Assembly (NCBI GenBank): GCA_019914995.1
Contig: CM034139.1
Span: 5,868,461 to 5,932,460 of the forward strand
Length of the DNA stretch: 64,000 nt
Source of the DNA: Acanthochlamys bracteata
Lineage: Eukaryota > Streptophyta > Magnoliopsida > Pandanales > Velloziaceae
Reading direction: 5' to 3'
Shown: positions 24,511 through 34,588 of the stretch, one piece after another
How positions within the stretch are numbered: position 1 is the stretch's first letter
Layout of the letters: every line of letters starts with the position of its first letter
Position numbers and translations under genes: made by a program
The notes under the pieces: model-generated
The model's input: the letters and a program-made list of their open reading frames with translations, nothing else
Told to the model about the DNA's origin: nothing
The model's database searches: none

Positions 24511-27500
24511 CTACGATGCCTTGGAAGACTTCGATTTTTTCTTTGGAGGTGGATTTCCACTGGCGATGTATGATTCTGCTTTGATATTATCATTGACATC
24601 TTGCTTCTTGAAGTCCTTTGCCTTTTTCTGAAAAAATTGAATGTGCCGATTACTTGATTACAAAGTAATGTTACTATATCCATTTACCTCTTTTCCTCAC
24701 AGCTCTATGTCATCTAAGTCGAATGTATACACACACTGCAATGCAAAGACTACTAGCTTACCTTTAAAGATTCGGCTACAGCAGCCATCTCATTCTTGTT
24801 CTCAGCAGATTTTGTTGCGTCAGAGGATGCTTCCTGTAATATGGTGAGGAAATGCTCCTCAAATTAGACTCCAAAATAGTCCTTACCAAATAAACTCAAA
24901 ACAAAGTATAAGGAAAACCTTAGGTGGAATGAAAGCAGCATCACGCTTCCTCTTGTTCTCAGCAACTTTCTCTGCCTGCTTCGCTTGCTTTTCTTGCCAT
25001 TTCTTTGCTGATTTCTTCTTTTCAGTTAAAAAGAATTCACCGCTTTCCAGTTGTAGGTCAATCTAAAATATCATATGATCATTTCAAGTTCAGCCAAGCA
25101 TGTCAATTTCAAAAAATAACAGAAGTTACTGAATCAAACAAGTTGGGACTAAAAGAAACTACACATAGACAAGATTAGGGAAGGAGGTCCAAGATTGGAG
25201 GAACGAATTTCTCGTGCCCACCAAGAGAATACTATCTAGATATGTATTCTAGTTGAAGGAACGAATTTTAGCCTAATGTTGAGTTAGATATCCTACAAGA
25301 AACTGGCAATAGTTTTCAGCCTAATGGTGAGTTAGATATCCTACAAGAAACTGGCAATATTCTACAAGACTAACGGTGAGTTAGATATTTATTTTCGTGT
25401 AGAAAATTAATCAAATTGCACTTAATGCCTAAAAAGGAAATGAAAGGCCACAAGAAAACAGATGATAAAGGATCTTACCTTACTAGGCTGTTGAGGTGGA
25501 GGGAAAGGTGTGTAGGGCTTCTTCTCTCTAACTTTCACCTTCTTTTGCTTTACATTCTTCCTGGTAATGAAACAGGTAGGAACATCACATGCAGAACCAG
25601 CGAGTGTTGGAATGTTTATTTGATAGGAAGGTAAGAAAGATGGATTATTCATACTTCTTAAACTTTGGGAGAAATCTATCCCAGTTCTCATTTGCAAGTG
25701 CTGGGTTTTTGGCTAGCTCTCGTTTCATCAGGAGGGTCTGCATTATGCAAAGTGGTATAAGGTTACAAACTTAGCTACCAAAATACTAACCAATTTATGT
25801 TCTTTACATGGCAGAAACTACTTAGATGACAATTTACCTTAATATGGTATACAGGATGCTGCACATTCAGGATGCAATCTTCCACAATTTTTCGAACCTG
25901 CTTCAAACCTTTGAATGAACCCATGGCAGCAACAGTGTTACCCTGGAATTCAAGAGGAAAAGTAATTAGTTTTAACAATTGTTACTTCAGGAGTTTAGAA
26001 AAAGTAGTACAGTTTATTGTTAAGATGAAGTACCTGTACCAGTACATAGCATCCTGTCAAGATTTCAATGGCCTTTAGAATGGAAGTGGTCACCATAAAA
26101 ATGCACATGGCTATATATGATAGATGAGGGTACTTATTCTCATCAAAATTACCAGAGTACACACGTGGTTTAGCTTATACCTTAAGTGTGGATAAGTTAG
26201 GGCCTAAAAGATGTTGCCTTCGTTTGACAAATCTTTCCTGCAAAGGCAATCAATATGATAAGAATGTCGACAAAACATATCGTAGTATATCAATGACGAT
26301 TACCAAATATGCTAGTGGTGAGTGGCAAAGATGGGGTTAGTAAAGTGCGAGGATGTCAAAGAGGGAATCTTATGCTTCAGCCATAAAGCTATTAATGAGA
26401 TTCTTGGTCATTGCTAAATTAGCTTCAGCTAGTTATTTGAATTGGTTCTGATGTGTTATACATCCTGTAATTCTTCAAGAACCTTCTGTGAAAGATAACT
26501 GCACCATATTAATGTAGAAAGCAAAGGAACAAAGGCACTAACCTTGTTGCGTATGAGGTTGCCAATCTTAATTATGTCGCAGTTCATCTCATCATTCAAT
26601 ATCTTGATCGCCTGCCATACAAAAAATGTAATAATGAGCTGGAAAATATTAGAGTTGAAATAAGGCTGAGCTAGAGAGCCTCCACTTTTCTCAAGGAGCA
26701 GAAGTTATATGCATTACTTTAGAGTAAACAAAACTTGATCTCGAAGAAATTTTTAATAAGGCACAATGGAAATGCATTTCCATCTAATCCAAAATTAAAA
26801 AAAAAACTAACAATAAGCACAATGTCCAGTAACACAAAAGTAAAGCATGCATACCTGAGGGGCAGGAACACTTCGTGATAAAAGCTTTAAGAGATCCCTG
26901 GCTTTAACAATAATGTAAGGATCTCTAGTTTTCCTGGTGGTTGAGACAGTCATAGATCCTTCAACCTGTTCAACGAAAGAAAATGCACCATTAGCAGTCA
27001 GAAATTGTGGAAAAAAAGGCTTGCACAGCAAACTCAGGTCTCTTTTTCCACATGGTTCAAGCTCCCCACTTTTTTTTACTAATCCTGCTCTGTTATGTTC
27101 TACTCTACATATGAAGCATAGTTCTGGCCATATTCCATGTTCATGTACTATCTTAAAGAGATTAATAGAAAATTCTTGTGGAGAACTTAGACCATTATCT
27201 GGCATCAGATTACCCTTTTGCCTATGACTAGATTATTGTGACGTCCATGCTTCATGCTTGCAGTTCATTTACTGAGTGGAGGTAAGAATAAAGAGTAATA
27301 CCACTAACATTTCGATATGTTAGCCACAGTCACTTGCAACATGACAGAGGTAGATGCAACATGCTATGCTCTGATCACAAGAAAGCAGTAGCATTTCATG
27401 ATAAATTATTTCATTGCTTTACCAAGTTGAGTTCACATGCAATCCCAAATTCGTTCAATGCCTTTTTCACCGTTGGCCAAGCTTCTTGCAAGTACTTCTC

Positions 27501-28200
27501 TGTTAAAAAGTAAGGGGCGGTCATAAGAACCACAAAAGGAAAATTTCATTTTTAAACGATAGCTCACAACAGCACTACCACTTCCAAGTTGAAATCTTTT
27601 GCAACCACCCGGTACAAAAACAATGTCATACAGCTCAATAGAGATCTAAGTTGAAAACGAGTTTTTCTTCTGAAATGCGCAAAAACAACTTGCCTATTTG
27701 ATATTTTCCGATTTCCCTAAGCATAGAAAGCTCAATTACTTCTTAAGCATGCAACAGCAATAGTTCCCGATTAATGTCGTTTCCAAACAATAAATCAAAC
27801 AAATTCACAACGAAAACGTCCATAAACCAAAAATTTTCTCAAACACGATGGCAAAACGGGTCTTCACAAAACAAAATATAAAATCTAACAAAAAACATAG
27901 TATCAGAGATTCTTTTATTCTTTTTTTTTTTTTTTTTTGGGGGTTGGGGGTGGTGATGCGGTGGTCGTCGGGGAGGGCGGGAGAGAGAGAAATTGCCTCG
28001 ATATTGAGGGAACAGAGTAGAGAAAGAGCTAACTTCAAGCATTTCTCCCTCGTTCCACGAAGGATCGAACTTCTCAATCTTCCAATGATCGATGTTCGGG
28101 TTTTCGTCCCACGGCTTCGGTTTATCGTGCTTCCCCTTCTTCCCGTCTTCTTAATCACGTCCTCTCCTCCTCCACCGCTCTCGTCGGCGTGTGACTCCAT
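24511..28200 (-). CDS. KRR1: KRR1 small-subunit processome KH-domain protein (exon 1 one base out of frame)
   Basis: Twelve exons on the minus strand: 27997-28200, 27423-27499, 26855-26965, 26543-26611, 26181-26237, 26034-26072, 25838-25942, 25655-25737, 25479-25560, 24919-25062, 24762-24833 and 24511-24627. The product is KRR1, a nucleolar KH protein for 18S rRNA maturation. Exons 2-12 join without a break: [65 protein letters not shown], then a Lys-rich tail. Exon 1 is odd. The conserved stretch [17 protein letters not shown] is present but in a different frame from the only plausible ATG (28200), and a stop closes that frame upstream. The exon is one base shorter than the next exon's phase needs. 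A missing G around 28120-28142 would fix both. Intron 1 uses a GC donor. With that base the protein would be about 386 residues, the usual length. Confidence 0.85.
25273..25390. repeat. 48-bp tandem repeat, about 2.4 copies, in a KRR1 intron
   Basis: The unit CTAATGTTGAGTTAGATATC plus CTACAAGAAACTGGCAAT and a short tail recurs at 25273, 25321 and 25370, the last copy being truncated. It lies between the exons at 25062 and 25479. Confidence 0.75.
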
Positions 28201-29234
28201 CTTTCAATTCCCGGGCGTACTACGGCGGCGAGGAGTGGTGCATCAGTGGCAGCGGTTGTTTTTCACAAGAGTTCACAGGTGGTTTGGATTTTGTTCAATT
28301 GGATTTTATGTAACTTAGTTATTGGTCTAAAATTCAAGCACACTCGCTTGATTGTAGTTCTAGTGAAGACCATTTAAATAGAAGCCCACTCACGTAGAGG
28401 GCGTTTGGGATTACTTATGAAATAGAGCTTTTGTGAAATGAAAGATATTTTTGTCCTTTTTAAAAAACAAGCTCTATTTTTTTTATTTCTAAAAAAATAA
28501 TAAAAATATGCAATAAAAAGATCTCACTCCGTAAAATTTTTCTACACTTTCTAAATTTTTAAATAAATTTTTTATATATTTATAAAATATATATTGAAAA
28601 ACGTGAAATAGAGAATTGAAAAGTTGAGTTGGGGAAAAGCAAAGCCAAACACCCCCGTAATTGTTGTTCTAAAAAGTTTTTCATCAAAACAACAGCATAA
28701 CGTAAAATTATCTGTCTTGAATTCAAGCCCACTCACGTAATTGTTGTTCAAAGTTTCTCATCAAATTAACAGCATAATTTTGGCAATGCAAACAATGTTA
28801 CCAGGTCCAAAAGGTACAATTTTGTCCCTAAAAAAGAATGATCAGTTACAAATTCTAGGAATGTTTCTTTCTCAAAACTAGCATTTCCATTAAGTCAAAG
28901 ACATCAAGAGAAACAGGCTTGTAGTGAGCTCGAACGAAACTATGTTACTACCGTCCACACTACTGGAAGTTGGCAAAATCCACAAAACAACTTGATAGCA
29001 CACTTCACTGTGATCCGTTTTTATTAATTAACTACCAGAAGAAATATCTAATGTACTTCGAGCCAATCATTTTGATCCGCAATTACCATCTCCCTGCAAA
29101 ATTGCTCTTGCAATTAACACAATTTGTAACTAGCTGAAGAGCTGTAATTATAATATGAGTTATGGTTTCCAGAGGAACTTACAGCAAAAATTGTAGAAGG
29201 CAATGTGATTGCCAGTAAAAGCTATCAGGCTTCT
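28201..29234. other. Spacer between KRR1 and LYAR with a local duplication and a MITE
   Basis: It contains the KRR1 5' flank, a duplicated unit (TTCAAGCCCACTCACGTAAT followed by TGTTGTTC) near 28384 and 28722, and a 260-bp element inside the first copy. The last 200 bp are the LYAR 3' tail. No gene is seen. Confidence 0.6.
28397..28656. mobile_element. 260-bp MITE with 3-bp GTA target duplication
   Basis: The left terminus is GAGGGCGTTTGGGATTACTT and the right terminus on the opposite strand is GGGGGTGTTTGGCTTTGCTT (15 of 20 match). GTA occurs on both sides (28394-28396 and 28657-28659). A second, uninterrupted copy of the flanking unit at 28722-28750 reads CTCACGTAATTGTTG across the same point, showing the site before insertion. 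The GGGYGTTTGG end is common in plant PIF/Harbinger- or CACTA-derived MITEs; superfamily is not certain. Confidence 0.75.
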
Positions 29235-31440
29235 TCAACTAGAAAGCAAACGGATGTTTTTCCCATCAATTGCAAATTTAGAACTACAGATGATCTGCAA
29301 CAAAAGCATTTAACGAAAGCATCACTTTGAGAAGTCACAAGAATGGATACCAGAAGCATGGCCTTGACCATACCTTCTTCATGAGCATATCCTGAAGAAG
29401 GGACTTGTCTTCAGCTGCCCCTGATTCTTGAATTGCTTTGATAACCTTCTTCTGTAACTTCTTGATCTTCATGACACCATCTTGACTCTGCTCCAACCAC
29501 TAATTTTTATAAGTTTACAGCAAGGTAACAGAAACATTATAGTGTCACATGCAATAATAGATCAATTAGAATATAAAGATGAAAGGGTTTTCCTGCTGAA
29601 AATTCCTAACTAGGCCTATAAAATATAAAGTTATGAGTAAACAAAAAGCTTAATGGAGAACACACTTCTTTCAGGGCTGACACAGCAAGCTTCTTCCACT
29701 TGAATTTCTTTTCGGAATATTCAGTACTAGCTTGATTGCCATCTATATGATTACTCTCTTCCATATGCTTCTTCTTCTTCTTCAGGCTTGTGAGCTCTGA
29801 GTTAGTGGGTTCTCCATTGCTTACACCATACGTCTCACTCTGATCAGAATTTTCATCATGCTTTCTCTTTTTCTTATTCTTTTTCTCCTCAGCAGTAGTT
29901 CGGTCATTGTCATCAGCTTCATCATTTCTCTTTTCAGTAGTCAAGCTCTCCTCCTTTCCTTTTACAATAAGACCAGTATCCCCTTCCGGGGTACCATTTG
30001 CTTGATTTACTTCACTGGGCTCCATGGAAGCATTTGCTGGATTCACCGGAGCACCATTAGCTTCTTCTTTTTTGCAATCTGTTGGCTCACTCGTCTGATT
30101 AGACTGCTTTTGAGCAGCATAAAAACCCCGTGCCTTCGCTTTATGTTTCTTTCCTTCAGCATGTAGCATCAGAGTCTGCTTGCTTGTAGTGTTTGTCTTG
30201 CAGAGACTGGAAAAAGGTGCCAAAGCAAATTATAATCAATAAGCATTACATCTCTCTCGATAATTCTTTTCTCAGCAAACATCAAATTCCGACTGGTCAT
30301 AATCACAAGGATATCGCACATTAGAATATAAAACTGAAACCTTTAGCTTACCTACAAGTCCAAGGAGGAGCTGATGATAGCCCAACATAAATATCATAGT
30401 CAACAGGTTTTTGGTCAGTGTTTTTAGGCTTAGTTTGCCCATCATTGGCAGCCTTCATCTGACCTTTTGGCCCATACTTCTCCTGCAAAGATTGTGTCAA
30501 CAATTCCAATTAGGGAGCTTGCTTTTGTGTTACAAGCACCTGAAATAAAAGCGCCCATTGAACTGGTTTTAAAGTATTACCACAGACATATTGGTTGCCA
30601 GTATCTCTTTACATGTCTTCCATTATGAGTTAAAAACCAACCAGCAACTTCTCACTAAGCACATGGTTAAATTCCTTTCTAATTCTTACAGAATCAGGTG
30701 AAAGTGTTGTAGCATAATTGGGGTCAATCCCAGAAGTATATGTATAAACTTGACAATTTAAATGTCAAGAAACAAATTTGTAAACAGTTCTATATACCAA
30801 AAGCTCCTCTACCTAGGGAAGCCGCTTCCACAATTATGAATAGAGAAGCAAAGAATTTCTCTCTTTACAATAGTGGTTCCAGCCACTCCCAATTTCTCAG
30901 AACACTGATACCCCTAGGTTTGTAATTTATCATAGATTGTACATGAACATTGCTTCGCTGGTTCGTAAAACACCTAATCCATAACTGATTTTCTAAAATT
31001 CAAGCACAAATAAGCGAAATTCAACATCAAAATTCAACTACAAATGAAATTAAAAGAGATCCAATCTTAAATAATTTCCAATCCATAATCATCATTTACA
31101 TTTAAAATACTACATTTTCAGACCAAATAAAAAGAAATCTTTCTTAAAAACCTCTGGATTCTAATAATAAAGCTTACCGATTCAGAAATGCACTGGGTAT
31201 GGCTTTGCACGCTCTGCTGGTCAAACTTCGAACCGCAATCGATGCATGAAAACTGCAGACAAACCAAAAATCAAAACGAATTCCATGAGAATGAAGAAAG
31301 GGGGAACATTCAAATCAAAATCTTGGTAAGGAGTTTGAGCTAGTTAAACTAGCCTTGTAAGCGGAGCAGATTCGGAAGTGGTTGGGCAGCTTGGGCTTCT
31401 TCAGGTTCTCCCCGCAGTCTTCACATTGGAACCAGACCAT
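29235..31440 (-). CDS. LYAR: LYAR-type nucleolar zinc-finger protein
   Basis: Six exons on the minus strand: 31354-31440, 31178-31252, 30352-30482, 29666-30206, 29374-29487 and 29235-29294, giving 335 residues. It matches the cell growth-regulating nucleolar protein family, linked to rRNA synthesis and pre-rRNA processing. The N-terminus has the LYAR zinc fingers: [17 protein letters not shown], then [20 protein letters not shown], then EKYGPKGQ. At about residues 115-140 there is an added U1-like C2H2 finger ([19 protein letters not shown], ending AEGKKH) as in plant members. A charged low-complexity middle with Lys runs ([14 protein letters not shown]) gives nuclear or nucleolar signals. 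The C-terminal helical region [14 protein letters not shown]...[14 protein letters not shown] is the conserved LYAR tail. Intron 1 has a GC donor; the others are GT-AG. Confidence 0.9.
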
Positions 31441-31525
31441 CCTCTCTCTCCCGCTCTCGTTCACTCCCGGCGCCCGCTGGTTCGCTGATCCCAGGAGGTT
31501 TAACAATGGCGAAGAATCTAAAGTC

Positions 31526-31590
31526 TAGGGTTTAATTGAACTGAAGTTACAACTCAAATGTACTATAAAATAACGGGCTTACGGGCCTCG
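31526..31590 (-). promoter_or_regulatory. Telo-box plus site II elements in the LYAR promoter
   Basis: On the minus strand, AAACCCTA (telo-box) lies at 31526-31533, about 90 bp upstream of the ATG, and GGCCCG/AGCCCG strings lie near 31574-31590. This pairing is known from plant ribosomal-protein and ribosome-biogenesis promoters. The function is inferred from the motifs and the gene's nucleolar role. Confidence 0.5.
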
Positions 31591-34588
31591 CATTATCCCT
31601 TCTAATTCGCTATTGTACCTTTTTTTCAAGTAAAGCTATTAAATAAGAAGTATCGTCTTTGCAATATGAGTCCTTTACTTTTCTTTATTACTTTTACTAT
31701 TTCGGTCAAACGATACGAGCAGTCGCATTCACGCCCTCTAAAACAGATCGGAAGAATTTAAACCAGTAAATTAAATTAGTTTATTACTTTTAACGTTTAG
31801 AACATATTTGGAGAGTTTTTTTTTAATTTTTATTTTACATCGTAAAATTTTTTTATTATTTATTTTTAATATTTTTTTAAATAAAAAATAAAATTTATTT
31901 TTAAAAAAATTAAAAAAATTTTTTTTTGAAAATTCTTTTTCAATAAACACTCACTCATAAAAACTAGTAATTCCGGCACTAATAAACCTTTTGCAGGAAA
32001 CACGATAAAATTTTAATTTGCAAAATAACCCTTCAGGTTTCAGTTATTACTTTTGTCATTTAAGGGACATAAGTTCTAATAAGAATATTGGTTAAATTTA
32101 ATGTCCAAAAATATGTGAATAATACTTTTGCGACAAGAGGATCTTTATTTCTCTGTTATTGCTTTATCGTTTCAGGGCTAATGAAGTCTAATAACGATAT
32201 TAGTTAGATGACTATGCGAAATATATGAGTAACGGCTTTTCAAGAGAGGGCCTTAACTTTTCTCTCATTACTTTTATATTTAAGGGCCCAACATTCGACC
32301 GATGGGGATAACGGTGCAAACAACAACTATATCAATAATCATTTGTACGATAGGGCCTACACATTTCTGTTGTTACTTTAGGGTCCATAAATTTATCTTG
32401 TCTAATAAGGAAAATTTCGTGCCATTCACGCGTGTGGCGAACTTGAAATTTCTCTAGAACTATCTGAAAATGAAAAAAGTGATACTAAGTTTTTTATTAA
32501 TATTATTTCAAAAATATTGATAAATATTATGAGACTGAAATTTTTTTAATACATATCTTTCAACAGAGCTTATTTTTTTAATTAAACTGATGCGAACTAT
32601 TTGTTCCGTAATAAATTTAAATAAAAAATAAAACAAACTATCTGTACTAAAATAAAATAAGTTATCTATTTTAAAATATAACAGATAATTATTATTAAAT
32701 AAAACGGATTATCTGTTCTAAAAAATAAACTATTTATTTTACAATAAAAAAATCATTAAAATTTTAAATAATATAAATAATAAAATTAAATTTAGTTTAT
32801 ATTTTAAATCGATCAGGTTCAGTATGTTTTATACTATCCAATAAATTTAAAATTCTTTTCAAAATTAATTGATAATAAAAAAATAAATTTAAATTTTTTA
32901 TGAATATAATTTCAAAATCATTTATACACAATATAGAACTAAAAATTTTTTTATCAGCACGGCTTGAGCCGTCGTAGAAGAGCTCATTTGTGGATAAATA
33001 TCTCTAATGGAAGAGGTGTTATCTTATTTTGACCAAACATCGAGGGAGCAAAGGGCCTCGATGATCTTGTAGGTTATTCTGCCAACTCAGCTCAATCAGA
33101 TCGGCCCTTTTTCTCTCTTGGGCGCAGTGTCAAATGATGATTCAGTCGAACAGCAGTCAACACTTCTTCATGGAGGAAACCTGTACTTAACACAATGAGA
33201 GTAACCTAGCAGGAGCTCTCCTTTCTGGCGGGTGTGTTGAAGACAAGAGAAGCATTTCTATAGGGGCTCAAATGGAAGATAGGGGATGTATCATCCATAT
33301 CCCTTTCCTTCGAACAACTCCTGCTGCTCTGATCAGTCACTAGGTACCTTCTTTTATATTCCAAAAATTCAATTGATGATACGATCAATATCTACTTTGA
33401 GCCTGTTCTTTTCAGCAGAGCGGTAAGACATGATTCTAAGTGTAATGTTAGTAACTAAATTTCGTGAAATTAAAAATAAAAAATAAAAAATTTTTAAAAA
33501 TAAAGTAGAAATAAAATTTAATATTTATATTTTAATAAATTTTAAAAATATATTAAAAATTAAAAATTATTGTTGTATTAAAAAATATATAAATAAAAAA
33601 ATTAAAACTAAAATTTTACATATAAAAATAAAATTTTAAATTTTTTTTATAATTAAAATATATAAAATATTTAAAATTTAAAATTTGGATGAAAAAAATA
33701 GAATTAAATAAACACGTCTTAAAATAATCCATCGGCACTTGCAAAATTCCATCACAAGTGTGGACGCAAATTCAAGACGCTGAATCAGAAGACCCCTGAT
33801 CTTTTGGACTTTCGCGTAGATTGCAAACTTTGGGCCTCTCAAGCCAATCCTTTCTGGTTTCTGACAACCCATGCTTTTAGGTCTACTATCATTAATTCAA
33901 ATCCCATTGACCAAAAAGGCCAAAAACATTAACATTTTTCTATTGTTACATGCTTTGTTCTAGTTTGCAATTGTCTTTTGACTTTCATCCAAATATCTTC
34001 TGAACACAATAGACTATTTTAGCTACTTGAAAACATCAAACATTTCCGTCGGTAATTTTTACTTTGCACCAGCTGAAAACTTGAATTTACTTTCAAGCAT
34101 TCATGTGGATATCTGCTGATTCACGGTGGCAAAATAGAAACTAAAATGAATAAACAATTCCAAATTTACCTGTTACGCGCTGTGGTCCCACCCATAGCGT
34201 GCTCCATTTTCCCTTCTATTACTTAGTTCTGCATTGTTTGACTTACACCTTCGTCGACGGTGTGGTGTCCCACGCATGTTCTTTCTTTCATAACCTATTA
34301 CACACAACCAATCTAAACAACGTGGGTTAAAAACTTAACTCAAGCATCGTCTCCTTTCCGTCTCATTCTCTCCAACCGCGGTCACCCCGTGTTCGCCACC
34401 CTGCCGAGAAGCTGCTGCTACCTTCTGCCGCGTTAACACGTTCTTCTCCATAACATATATAACCTCTTCCCACCGTTCACATTATCTTTCGGCAAATATT
34501 TCAATCCAATACGTTTCTTTCTTTCTCTTTCACGAAAATTAGAAGAGTTTGGTACTTCTTTCTCTTGCTTTGCTATTTTTCAACGCAT
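31591..34588. other. 3-kb gene-poor spacer
   Basis: Mostly AT-rich with MITE-like A/T blocks (31800-31960, 33440-33720). It holds a decayed tandem array at 32029-32420 and an unusually base-balanced segment at about 32955-33420 of unclear origin. The last 500 bp are the promoter and leader of the transposase-derived gene, with a TATA-like ACATATATAACC near 34453 and a TTTCTTTC-rich leader. No protein gene is supported. Confidence 0.5.
32029..32420. repeat. Diverged tandem repeat array, period about 105-112 bp, four units
   Basis: A recurring block of the form TTTCTCTCATTACTTTTATA then TTTAAGGGC is anchored at 32046, 32158, 32267 and 32372, giving steps of 112, 109 and 105 bp. Between anchors, CTAATAA and ATATGTGAATAA / ATATATGAGTAA blocks also recur. 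Identity is low, so the array is old. A related block near 31690 may be a fifth unit separated by an insertion. Confidence 0.6.

Noticed and set aside
33206-33388. 60-codon minus-strand frame MIVSSIEFLEYKRRY
   Set aside because: Short, no family resemblance, no splice context; treated as part of the unexplained base-balanced island.
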